From Lachnospiraceae bacterium (lineage in GTDB: Bacteria; Bacillota; Clostridia; Lachnospirales; Lachnospiraceae): a stretch of DNA of 64,000 nucleotides. Of this stretch, positions 54,528 through 62,286 are shown in pieces. Position 1 is the stretch's first letter. Each line of letters starts with the position of its first letter. The stretch spans positions 109,703-173,702 of the forward strand of contig JAILQX010000029.1 of the NCBI GenBank assembly GCA_024698705.1, written 5' to 3'. A model generated the notes under the pieces. The model was given only the letters and a program-made list of their open reading frames with translations, was not told where the DNA came from and did no database searches. The position numbers and the translations under genes were made by a program.

Positions 54528-55682
54528 TTATGCTTCAGTCTCTTCTGTCTGTTCTGCAACAACCTTATCAATGTCTACAGAAACAACATCAGCATCTTCC
54601 TCGGTCTTTTCATCCTTTTCAGGCTCATCAGGCTCAAGCATAGCCTTGATGCTCAGGCTGATCTTCTTGTCTTCGATATTGAAGTCAGCGATCTTTGCTG
54701 TTACTTCATCACCAACCTTAAGTACGTCGGAAGGCTTCTCAATATGATCCTTTGATATCTGTGAAACATGAAGCAATGCATCAACACCGCCGCCAAGTTC
54801 TACAAATGCACCAAACTCGGTCATACGTGCAACCTTACCAGTTATAATGTTGCCAACCGCAAATCTTGTCTCTGCATCCTTCCAGGGATTCTCGTCTTCG
54901 AACTTGCATGAAAGAGCTATCTTTCCGCCTGCGATGTCTTTGATGAATGCCTTTACGGTATCACCAACCTTGAACACTTTCTTGGGACTTTCGACTCTTC
55001 CCCAGCTCATCTCTGAGATATGAAGCAATCCGTCTGCTCCGCCGAGATCTATAAATGCACCGAAATCCGTAACATTCTTAACCGTACCTTCGATAACATC
55101 GCCGACTTTGATCTTGTCAAAGAGTTCCTTCTGTGCTTTTTCTCTCTCTGCGGAAAGAAGCATACGTCTGTTACCGATATAACGTCTCTTACGAGGATTA
55201 TATTCTGTTACAACAAATTCAACCTCCTGGCCTGCATACTTTGAAAGATCCTTTTCATAAGTATCGCTTACAAGGCTCGCGGGAATGAAGATCCTTACTT
55301 CGTCAACAACTACGCAGATACCGCCGTCAAGAACCTGTGTAACCTTGGCCTTGAGTACTTCCTGGTTGTTGAATGCCTCTTCAATACGCTTATTGCCTTT
55401 CTCGGCAGCCAGTCTCTTATATGAAAGTAAGACCTGTCCCTCGCTGTCATTTACCTTGATCACCTTGACTTCCATCTTGTCACCAAGCTTAACAACAGTA
55501 GTAAGGTCTACATTGGACTCATTGGTATATTCGCTTCTGGTCAAAATACCATCTGATTTGTAGCCGATGTTGAGAATGATCTCGTCAGGCTTCACATCAA
55601 TGACCGTACCTTCCACTACCTCTCCCGAATGGATTGTTTTGAATGATTCTTCCAGCATTTGTTCAAAAGTCAATTCTGACAT
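54528..55682 (-). CDS. rpsA: Ribosomal protein S1-like, four S1 domains
   Basis: A 384-residue RNA-binding protein with four S1 repeats starting at about residues 20, 105, 190 and 275 (for example GTVKNVTDFGAFIDLGGADGLLHISEM). The tail is acidic (Glu/Asp/Val). This four-domain length is usual for Firmicute S1. I chose the ATG at 55682 with GAGGAGG ten bases upstream; the start lies inside the end of ispH. In Clostridia S1 is commonly next to or fused with IspH, as here. It helps mRNA binding by the ribosome. Confidence 0.93.
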   Translation of the reverse strand: MSELTFEQMLEESFKTIHSGEVVEGTVIDVKPDEIILNIGYKSDGILTRSEYTNESNVDLTTVVKLGDKMEVKVIKVNDSEGQVLLSYKRLAAEKGNKRIEEAFNNQEVLKAKVTQVLDGGICVVVDEVRIFIPASLVSDTYEKDLSKYAGQEVEFVVTEYNPRKRRYIGNRRMLLSAEREKAQKELFDKIKVGDVIEGTVKNVTDFGAFIDLGGADGLLHISEMSWGRVESPKKVFKVGDTVKAFIKDIAGGKIALSCKFEDENPWKDAETRFAVGNIITGKVARMTEFGAFVELGGGVDALLHVSQISKDHIEKPSDVLKVGDEVTAKIADFNIEDKKISLSIKAMLEPDEPEKDEKTEEDADVVSVDIDKVVAEQTEETEA

Positions 55683-56532
55683 GTTTTTGAACCTCCTCAA
55701 TAATATAATTTGGGGTAGATGCCCCTGCAGTAATACCCACCAGTCGGACAGAATTAGTGTTCTCTAAATTCAAGTCATCCAGTGTCTGGATAAAATGTGT
55801 ATCTTCACATTCATCCTTGCATATCTCATACAGCTTTTTTGAATTAGAGCTGTGAGTGTCGCCGATAACTATCATGGTATCGACTTTTTTCGCTATTTCC
55901 CTGCTTTCGCATTGGCGTTCATAAGTCGCATTGCATATAGTATCCACAACAGTAACATCATACCTTAAATTCTGTAATTTTTCAACTATATCTTTAAATT
56001 TATTGTGATTAAAGGTCGTTTGTGCGACAACACAGTATTTTGTGTCTTCTTTCAGAGCGATTCTGTCAATATCTTCAGTGCTTTCGATGACTATGGGCTC
56101 GCACTCGCACCAGCCCATTATGCCTCTGACTTCAGGGTGATCGGGATCTCCGACAATGATGACTCCGTTGCCCTTATGACTCTCTTGCATGACCGTATTG
56201 TGTATACGTTTTACGAACGGACATGTCGCATCGATGACTTCAAAGCCTTTTTCATTCAATTTATCTATAACCGCTTTGGCTACACCGTGAGATCTGATCA
56301 CAACCTTCTTGGATCTGTCGCCGGTCTCCATGCTGTCAATATCTTCATCATTTTCAATAACATGCACTCCTCCGGCTTTAAGGTTCTTGATGACCTCACC
56401 GTTGTGGATCAGCGGGCCGCAGGTGTATACATCATACGAACCGTCATTGTCACTTATCTGCTTTTCGACAATATCCATTGCCTTTTCAACGCCAAAGCAG
56501 AAGCCTGCTTTTTTTGCTGTTATAACTTCCAT
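55663..56532 (-). CDS. ispH: 4-hydroxy-3-methylbut-2-enyl diphosphate reductase
   Basis: A 289-residue iron-sulfur enzyme of the last step of the MEP isoprenoid pathway. The three cluster Cys are in AGFCFGVEKA (about residue 12), DATCPFVKR (about 104) and DTICNATYERQ (about 196). RSHGVAKA and LVGITAGASTPN are further signatures. It follows cmk by three bases and overlaps the S1 gene by 20. Confidence 0.96.
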   Translation of the reverse strand: MEVITAKKAGFCFGVEKAMDIVEKQISDNDGSYDVYTCGPLIHNGEVIKNLKAGGVHVIENDEDIDSMETGDRSKKVVIRSHGVAKAVIDKLNEKGFEVIDATCPFVKRIHNTVMQESHKGNGVIIVGDPDHPEVRGIMGWCECEPIVIESTEDIDRIALKEDTKYCVVAQTTFNHNKFKDIVEKLQNLRYDVTVVDTICNATYERQCESREIAKKVDTMIVIGDTHSSNSKKLYEICKDECEDTHFIQTLDDLNLENTNSVRLVGITAGASTPNYIIEEVQKHVRIDF

Positions 56533-56535
56533 AGA

Positions 56536-57198
56536 TCAATCCTTTTTAACAAGGCTCATGATATTCATGACAACCTCGTCTATCGTCATGTCAGAGCTGT
56601 CGACAAGTACTGCATCATCCGCCTGTTTAAGCGGTGAGATCTCTCTGGTCATGTCTCTCTTGTCTCTTTCTATTATATCGGCTTCTATCTTTTCGATATC
56701 AGCCTGTTCGCCTTTGGCCCGGAGCTCTAAAAATCTTCTTTTTGCTCGTTCCTTGCTGCTTGCGGTCAGATAAACCTTTACCTGTGCGTTGGGAAGTACT
56801 ACTGTTCCGATGTCTCTTCCGTCCATAACGACATCTTCCTGTGCCGCAAGTTTCTGCTGAAGTTCAACAAGTTTTTTTCTGACTTCCGGATAAATACTGG
56901 TTGCGCTGGCCATATTGCCGACTTCTTCGGTCCTGATAAAGTTGTTGACATTTTCACCGTTAAGCAATACAACCTGCACATCGTTTTCATATGTTAATGA
57001 GATGTCCACATTCTCGCATGCCTTATTGACAGCGGATTCATCATCCTTATCAATACCGTTTCTTAAAAAATAAAGAGCCATTGCCCTATACATCGCACCT
57101 GTATCCACATAAATAAATCCGAGTTCCTTTGATACTCTTTTTGCGATCGTTGATTTACCTGCTCCGGCAGGTCCGTCTATTGCTATATTGATGCTCAT
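56536..57198 (-). CDS. cmk: Cytidylate kinase
   Basis: A 220-residue nucleoside monophosphate kinase that phosphorylates CMP and dCMP. P-loop GPAGAGKST (about 8-16), YVDTGAMYRA (about 30-39), MDGRDIGTVVLPNA (about 127-140, the CMP-binding DGRDI). I chose the ATG at 57198 with AAGGGA upstream; the longer open frame reads back into the flavoprotein gene. The cmk-ispH-S1 order is typical of Clostridia. Confidence 0.95.
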   Translation of the reverse strand: MSINIAIDGPAGAGKSTIAKRVSKELGFIYVDTGAMYRAMALYFLRNGIDKDDESAVNKACENVDISLTYENDVQVVLLNGENVNNFIRTEEVGNMASATSIYPEVRKKLVELQQKLAAQEDVVMDGRDIGTVVLPNAQVKVYLTASSKERAKRRFLELRAKGEQADIEKIEADIIERDKRDMTREISPLKQADDAVLVDSSDMTIDEVVMNIMSLVKKD

Positions 57199-57238
57199 GA
57201 TCAGTCCCTTTCTTTTCTTAATCATAATAATACTTATT

Positions 57239-58534
57239 TTAACAGCAGGCCGATTCACCCGCAAGATGTCCGGTACTCCATGCTATCTGCAAATTGAATC
57301 CTCCCGTGAGCGCATCTGCATCGATCATCTCTCCGCAAAAATATAATCCTGATATAATTTTAGACTCCATTGTGGAAGGATTGATCATTTTTGTATTTAC
57401 TCCTCCGTGAGTGATTATAGCTTCCGAAAAACCTCTGGTCGAACCGACCGTCATCGTAAGATCCTTTAGGATCGACACAAGATGATTTCTCTCCTCCTTA
57501 GTGATCAGGTTGACAGGTTTTTCCGGATCGATCTTACTTAATTTTACGATAACACCTATTAGTTTTGAGGGGAGCAGATCACCGAGACTGTTCTTAAAAA
57601 GCTTATTGCTGTACTTTTCGAAATCTCTTATCAATCTCTTGTCAAGCTGCTCTTCAGTAAGTGAACTTTTTAAATCAAGTTTTAATTTTGTATCTTCTTT
57701 GTAATCTTTATGTTTCTCCATGAAAGCCGCATAAAAGCTGCTTGCGCTGAGGATCAGCGGGCCGCTCACGCCGAAGTGCGTAAAGAGCATTTCTCCGAAT
57801 CCACTGTATATCGTTTTCTTCCCTGCAGTAAGTTTGGCACTAACGTTTTTCAAAGATAACCCCTGTAATTCTTTTACCCATTCTTCATTGATATTGAAGG
57901 GTACAAGTGCAGGTCTGCATATCTCGATCTTATGTCCCGCCGATCCTGCCCAGTCGATCCCGTCACCGGTAGATCCTGTTGTAGGATATGACATACCACC
58001 TGTTGCTAAAATGATCCTGTCCGCTCTGAAAATCTCTCCGGATTTTTTTGAGTCATTATTTGAGGATCTTTCGGGGGGCGTATTATGAGATGATGCTTTC
58101 ACACCAACACATATGTTATCTTCAATTATCAATCCGGTGATCTTTGTATTTAATATGATCTTTACGCCCAGTTTTTTAAGTCTTTTATTAAATGCTGATA
58201 TAATATCCGAGGAATGATCGCTTACCGGGAATACCCTGTTTCCTCTTTCTGTTTTAAGTTTACATCCTTCGTTCTCTATAAGTTCAATCAGCCTTTTATT
58301 GTCAAATCCGTAATATGCGCTGTACAAGAATTTGGGATTGGAAACAATGTTTTCAAAGAATGCTTCAGGCTCACAGTCGTTGGTGACATTACATCTGCCT
58401 TTCCCTGTGATATATATTTTTTTGCCCAATTTCTCGTTCTTTTCAAACAGCGTGACTTCTGCGCCATTCTCTGCAGCGGCTATTGCAGCCATCATTCCGG
58501 CCGCTCCTCCACCCACGACTATTACTTTAATCAT
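57239..58534 (-). CDS. HI0933/YhiN-family flavoprotein
   Basis: A 431-residue FAD-binding protein with VVGGGAAGMMAAIAAAE (about 6-22), ITGKGRCNVTND (about 42-53), LATGGMSYPTTGSTGDG (about 180-196) and the C-terminal SGLYFCGEMIDADALTGGFNLQIAWSTG region. These are the marks of the HI0933 family, whose reaction is unknown. It is upstream of cmk in the same direction with a 40-base gap. Confidence 0.9.
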   Translation of the reverse strand: MIKVIVVGGGAAGMMAAIAAAENGAEVTLFEKNEKLGKKIYITGKGRCNVTNDCEPEAFFENIVSNPKFLYSAYYGFDNKRLIELIENEGCKLKTERGNRVFPVSDHSSDIISAFNKRLKKLGVKIILNTKITGLIIEDNICVGVKASSHNTPPERSSNNDSKKSGEIFRADRIILATGGMSYPTTGSTGDGIDWAGSAGHKIEICRPALVPFNINEEWVKELQGLSLKNVSAKLTAGKKTIYSGFGEMLFTHFGVSGPLILSASSFYAAFMEKHKDYKEDTKLKLDLKSSLTEEQLDKRLIRDFEKYSNKLFKNSLGDLLPSKLIGVIVKLSKIDPEKPVNLITKEERNHLVSILKDLTMTVGSTRGFSEAIITHGGVNTKMINPSTMESKIISGLYFCGEMIDADALTGGFNLQIAWSTGHLAGESACC

Positions 58535-58536
58535 AA

Positions 58537-59454
58537 TTAATTATCCTTTGTGAGCGAATAATCAACCACAGGCTCATCATCGATAAAGTTGATCTCATCA
58601 TTAAGATATACCTGATAATTGCTCCATGCATCCTCAAGATTCTTAAGGTTATCCTTAACTTCTTCGGGCGCTTTAAGGCAAAATGCCACAACAAGCGCAT
58701 TTATAACGCTTAAGGGCGCCACAAGTGAATCAACTATCGAAACCATGTCGCTTCTGGCGAACAGATTGATCGAGCTGTACATGCACATGGGGCTGTGAAT
58801 GCTATCCGTAATGGATATCACTCTCGCATTGCGGTCTCCGGCGAATTCCATGGCCTTCAATGTTCTCATACTGTATCTAGGGAAACTGATCCCGACAAAT
58901 ACATCATCCTTATCTATCCTTATCATCTGTTCAAACGTCTCGCTGACACTGGTCGTGTTCAGGCATATAACGTTATCTCTTATCATATGAAGATAAAATG
59001 ACAGGAATTCTGCCAAAGGAGAGCATGTTCTTATTCCGGCTATATATACGGTCTTTGCGTCCAAAAGCGCATCCACGGCCGCTTCAAAGGCCTGAGGATC
59101 GATCTCCGAGAGCGTATCGTTGATCTTTTCGATATCTCCCTTTAGCACGGAATCGATGATCTGGCTCTGCGAACTGTTTCCGTACTTTGCTCCCACCTTC
59201 TGAATGGTGTTCATCCTGCTTTTTACCCATTGAGCCAGGTAATTCTGGAATTCCGGAAAGCCGTCATAGCCCAGATTTGAAGCGAATCTGACGACAGTAG
59301 ACTCACTTACGCCGATCTCTTCGCCTATTTTGGCCGCAGTCATGAATACCGCAACATCATAATGTTCTTTTATATAAGAAGCTATAGCCTTATGCCCTTT
59401 ACTCATACCGGGCATATTCTCATCTATAACGCCTATAACATCCGCTTTATTCAA
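58537..59454 (-). CDS. RpiR-family transcriptional regulator
   Basis: A 305-residue regulator with an N-terminal HTH_6 domain (about 10-75: KIGEEIGVSESTVVRFASNLGYDGFPEFQ) and a SIS sugar-phosphate-binding domain (about 120-260: TVYIAGIRTCSPLAEFLSFYLHM, then FPRYSMRTLKAMEFAGDRNARVISITDS). It probably senses a phosphosugar. The start is a TTG at 59454, with AGAGGA ten bases upstream; no ATG fits the conserved N-terminus. It lies 16 bases after the TetR-family gene and two bases before the flavoprotein gene. Confidence 0.88.
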   Translation of the reverse strand: MNKADVIGVIDENMPGMSKGHKAIASYIKEHYDVAVFMTAAKIGEEIGVSESTVVRFASNLGYDGFPEFQNYLAQWVKSRMNTIQKVGAKYGNSSQSQIIDSVLKGDIEKINDTLSEIDPQAFEAAVDALLDAKTVYIAGIRTCSPLAEFLSFYLHMIRDNVICLNTTSVSETFEQMIRIDKDDVFVGISFPRYSMRTLKAMEFAGDRNARVISITDSIHSPMCMYSSINLFARSDMVSIVDSLVAPLSVINALVVAFCLKAPEEVKDNLKNLEDAWSNYQVYLNDEINFIDDEPVVDYSLTKDN

Positions 59455-59470
59455 GATTTAACTATCCTCT

Positions 59471-60019
59471 CTATGAAAATGCTCCAACCGTTTCCTTTAA
59501 AAGTTCGATCGTCTGGTCCTTGCTGAGGTCATAATCGCCGGTAATTGTCATGCATGCTATACCATGGATAAATATCCACATCTTTGTAAACAATTCCTGC
59601 GCATTGCTTATACCCTGTTCCCTTGCTTTGGCGAATTCAGCGCCAACATAGGCTCCGCTTCCGTTTAAGACATCATACAGAGACTTTGCATAATCCCCTG
59701 CCTGTCCCATAAATAACAGCTTAAAGAGCTGTTTTTCCTCTTCAGCAAAGCTTATATAAGCCATTCCGAGATCTACAAAAGGTTCTTTATTGTCTTTTGA
59801 GTAATTTTTATAGAAGAAATCATAGAATTCAACGGCTTTAACGTATACATCAGCCCACAGATCTTCCATATTCTCATACAATCTGAATATAGGTTGGGTT
59901 GAACATCCGGCTTTTGCTGCCACCTTTCTGGCCGTTACATTCTCAAATCCTTCCTGCTTGGCAAGTAAAAAAGCTGTATCCACCAAAAAATCCTTCTTAA
60001 TTGTCTCTTTTCTGGCCAT
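59471..60019 (-). CDS. TetR-family transcriptional regulator
   Basis: A 182-residue regulator. The HTH is at about 10-55 (VTARKVAAKAGCSTQPIFRLYENMEDLW). The C-terminal ligand domain contains LFKLLFMG and WIFIHGIACM, seen in the WHG-type TetR group. AAAGGAG precedes the ATG. It has its own promoter at 60115-60144, with repeated TTGCAAAA words upstream, and it forms a short operon with the RpiR-family gene. Ligand and targets are unknown. Confidence 0.88.
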   Translation of the reverse strand: MARKETIKKDFLVDTAFLLAKQEGFENVTARKVAAKAGCSTQPIFRLYENMEDLWADVYVKAVEFYDFFYKNYSKDNKEPFVDLGMAYISFAEEEKQLFKLLFMGQAGDYAKSLYDVLNGSGAYVGAEFAKAREQGISNAQELFTKMWIFIHGIACMTITGDYDLSKDQTIELLKETVGAFS

Positions 60020-60114
60020 AATTGCTCCTTTCGATTAAATCCAGACATAAACATAAAAATAACGCTATACTTTATATGTGCAAGACACAATATATTGATT
60101 CATTACCAACACAT

Positions 60115-60144
60115 ATTATAACACCTGTCATTTATATTTTGCAA
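60115..60144 (-). promoter_or_regulatory. Promoter for the TetR-RpiR operon
   Basis: On the minus strand TTGCAA (60139-60144) and a perfect TATAAT (60115-60120) are 18 bases apart, about 95 bases before the start codon. Confidence 0.7.
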
Positions 60145-60172
60145 GCAATTGAATAAAATTTGAAAAAATAAC

Positions 60173-60232
60173 TTGCAAAAATCTTGCAAAACACGAATTT
60201 ATGTCAATCAACATTGCAAAATACCTGCAAAA
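60173..60232. promoter_or_regulatory. Direct repeats of TTGCAAAA upstream of the TetR promoter
   Basis: TTGCAAAA occurs at 60173, 60184 and 60214, with CTGCAAAA at 60225. They form two pairs, each with exactly 11 bases between starts, so both members of a pair face the same side of the helix. A related TTGCAAGCAA overlaps the -35 box at 60139. This looks like a cluster of regulator sites. Confidence 0.5.
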
Positions 60233-60675
60233 GAGCATTTTTATGTCTACATCACCACTTTAATTCGCTAAATAATTGTATACAAAGCGTTTGTTCTCTT
60301 ATTTACCCCCTCCGGTCTCATATCCACAATATCTAGTGAATACATGGGTTATTTTAACCTTCTTATCCATTGTTTTACAGGTTGATCTTCCTCTTTCCGG
60401 GCTTTGCCTGAGGTTACCGGATCAGGTTTTACTGCGTGTTTTTGACTCCCTATATCTGTTTTTTACCCCTTATAAATCATATTTTAATTGCTCAGTATGC
60501 GTTTTTATCTTCTATAAACGTGTATTTATTCGTAATTTAGTTCTGAAATCTTCATACAGCGCAATTTATATTTTCATTTGATCTCATATACTATTAAGTC
60601 ATACATGAATTCATGCCTTTATCCGGCCTTTTGGAAGCGTTTTGTCAAGAACAAATTAGTATCATCTGCAATATG
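60233..60675. other. Stretch without a recognisable gene, at the edge of the mobile element
   Basis: Open frames of 60-113 codons on the + strand here have no recognisable family, and one of them is the shadow of the TnpW-like gene. A perfect 12-bp palindrome CATGAATTCATG lies at 60605-60616. The chromosome-element junction is probably in this stretch, but I cannot fix it without an uninterrupted relative for comparison. Confidence 0.5.
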
Positions 60676-60852
60676 TTATGTAGGCTTGCTATCCTCGGAA
60701 ATGCCCTCTTTTACGGCTCTGAGCGCCTTTTCCTGTATACTCATGCCTTCTTCCTTGAAGTTCATGACAACTTCGTACTGTGTCCTGCCGATAGTGGTCT
60801 CAAAGGATCCTCCGGCATTGTACTTTGTCACAACACTTTCTGTATTTTCCAT
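60676..60852 (-). CDS. TnpW-like small transposon-encoded protein
   Basis: A 58-residue product, MENTESVVTKYNAGG at its start, with the core ETTIGRTQYEVVMNFKEEG followed by a helix ending AVKEGISED. The ...TTIGRTxYxV..xF.E.......K..R..K pattern matches the small TnpW proteins found in clostridial mobilizable transposons. AAAGGAG lies at the right distance before the ATG. It follows the cargo kinase-acetyltransferase gene's terminator, near the presumed end of the element. Its function is unknown. Confidence 0.7.
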   Translation of the reverse strand: MENTESVVTKYNAGGSFETTIGRTQYEVVMNFKEEGMSIQEKALRAVKEGISEDSKPT

Positions 60853-60890
60853 ATGTCTCCTTTCCTTGTTTTCTTTACGCTTTGCAACAA

Positions 60891-60934
60891 AAAAGCGCTT
60901 ATGTTCTATTTTTCAATAGTTCATAAACGCTTTT
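60891..60934 (-). terminator. Terminator after the kinase-acetyltransferase gene
   Basis: A long imperfect stem (AAAAGCG-TTATG with CATAA-CGCTTTT, then CTATT/AATAG inside) with a 4-base loop. On the minus strand it is followed by TTTTTTG. It lies between this gene and the TnpW-like gene. Confidence 0.75.
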
Positions 60935-60974
60935 CGCTGTATTATTAAATTTTTAGATCAGATTATTTTGAGAA

Positions 60975-62072
60975 TCAAAGTTCCTTTGCAAATAAATGAT
61001 CCGTACCGCCGCCGTAGTTTACGATGTCATTTATATAATGATATCCATAACGCTCGTACAACCCGACATGCTCCGAAGGGATATAACTCTGTGTAAATCC
61101 CAATCCCCTCAGATATTCATTTGCATAATCTATCAGTTTCCCGCTAACTCTAAGTCCACGATAATTCTCTGATACAAACACACTGGATATCCATGGCATA
61201 AGTTCCGGTCTGGGATAATAATCTTCTTTCATTACAGAAGTCATTCCGACTATCTTCCCATCCGCTTTGGCTACAAACATTGTCTCCCAGTCAGTAAATT
61301 TCCAGTTTCTCACAAGATCCGCCATGTGTTCTTTGACTTCATTCCATGAGCAATTCTCTATGAAAGTTAAGAGTTCATCTGCAAGATTGGTTCCCTTATC
61401 GACCTTTTGAATTCTCAGATCATCAAAAAGGCGCCATCCAAAATGTTTTTCAACCAATGCAACCGTATCTTCAACTCTTCTTGAATTATCACGCTCGACC
61501 CAGAAGTAATCACTTGACTTGATAAAGTTGTATGCTTCGGTATTTAGCTCTGTTAAAGTCTGCTCGCACGTTGCCTTGGCAGCTTCATAATCAGAAGCGC
61601 TGTGAATAAAATCATTGAACGGCTGATGATCTGGACGGTTACAGTATGTATCCACAATACTATCCGGCTTCGAGATCATAAAAGCAATTCTGGACGGATC
61701 GGTAATCCTGTCTGCTTCTTCAACAACAATATGAAGATCACACAAAATAACCCTGTCTCTTGAAAGCTTTATCAGATCCAGCAGGACAAAATCCAACTGC
61801 TCTCTTTTATTCCCCAGAAGCCATTTCTTGTACTCAGAAACACTTCTGCCAAAGAACTCATCCGCATTCCTGAATGATGTGTTCATCGTGGGCTGATGTT
61901 CTTTATCCGACATGAGCTGATGGATTGTAAACTGATCATCAATAACGTATACCGGAATGCCGTACTTTTCGCCAAGTGCCTTGGTAACCGTTGTCTTTCC
62001 ACCGCAGGCTGTTCCTGAAATAAAATATACGTTGCGTAAATACTCCTTTATTATATTATCCTGAAATATCAT
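60975..62072 (-). CDS. P-loop kinase-like / GNAT acetyltransferase fusion (element cargo)
   Basis: A 365-residue two-part protein. Residues 14-200 look like a P-loop small-molecule kinase: Walker A SGTACGGKTTVTKAL (about 19-33), an Asp-rich VYVIDDQF after it, a Walker B-like RVILCDLHIVVEEADR (about 107-122), and a lid-like region. Residues 225-365 are a GNAT acetyltransferase: WETMFVAKADGKIVGMTSV, then the acetyl-CoA loop SENYRGLRVSGKLIDYAN (about 305-322) and GLYERYGY. The two-enzyme design recalls bifunctional drug-modifying enzymes, but no known resistance family matches by eye. AAGGAG precedes the ATG, and the leader has a short peptide and hairpins. It is a cargo gene of the element. Confidence 0.75.
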   Translation of the reverse strand: MIFQDNIIKEYLRNVYFISGTACGGKTTVTKALGEKYGIPVYVIDDQFTIHQLMSDKEHQPTMNTSFRNADEFFGRSVSEYKKWLLGNKREQLDFVLLDLIKLSRDRVILCDLHIVVEEADRITDPSRIAFMISKPDSIVDTYCNRPDHQPFNDFIHSASDYEAAKATCEQTLTELNTEAYNFIKSSDYFWVERDNSRRVEDTVALVEKHFGWRLFDDLRIQKVDKGTNLADELLTFIENCSWNEVKEHMADLVRNWKFTDWETMFVAKADGKIVGMTSVMKEDYYPRPELMPWISSVFVSENYRGLRVSGKLIDYANEYLRGLGFTQSYIPSEHVGLYERYGYHYINDIVNYGGGTDHLFAKEL

Positions 62073-62090
62073 TTAGATTCTCCTTATAAA

Positions 62091-62149
62091 AATAGTTTTT
62101 GTTTCGACTGAACCGAAAGCATGAAACTATTCTATAAGTCTCATGCTTT
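62091..62149 (-). promoter_or_regulatory. Attenuator-like hairpins before the kinase-acetyltransferase gene
   Basis: On the transcript, AAAGCATGA (62141-62149, overlapping the leader-peptide stop) pairs with TCATGCTTT (62116-62124). An alternative stem pairs AATAGTTT (62124-62131) with AAACTATT (62091-62098) and runs into TTTAT just before the AAGGAG site (62080-62085). The two stems share bases at their junction, so they compete. A ribosome held on the leader peptide would cover the first arm and change the fold. Confidence 0.55.
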
Positions 62150-62181
62150 TAGATATTTCTTAATCTTAAAAACATAACCAT
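62149..62181 (-). CDS. Leader peptide MVMFLRLRNI
   Basis: A ten-codon open frame, too short for usual gene calling, 76 bases before the kinase-acetyltransferase start. It has a strong ribosome site, GGAGGG seven bases before the ATG. It contains Arg-Leu-Arg, the plus-X-plus motif at which macrolide-bound ribosomes stall in Erm leader peptides. Its stop codon overlaps the first arm of a hairpin. It is probably translated to regulate the downstream gene. Confidence 0.6.
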   Translation of the reverse strand: MVMFLRLRNI

Positions 62182-62286
62182 TATAATTCCCTCCACTTTT
62201 CGTATTATTCGTGTTTTTTATTCTATCATCTGTAACTTAAAACGGCTACCTATTTGTTGCGATTTGCTAATTATTAAAGTTTTTCG

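Noticed and set aside
60276..60919. Two overlapping + strand open frames beside the mobile element
   Set aside because: No recognisable family and no convincing ribosome site; the second is antisense to the TnpW-like gene, which has a good ribosome site and a family-like sequence.
62116..62149. Rho-independent terminator of the relaxase transcript
   Set aside because: The AAAGCATGA/TCATGCTTT stem has no U-tract after it; its overlap with the leader-peptide stop fits regulation better.
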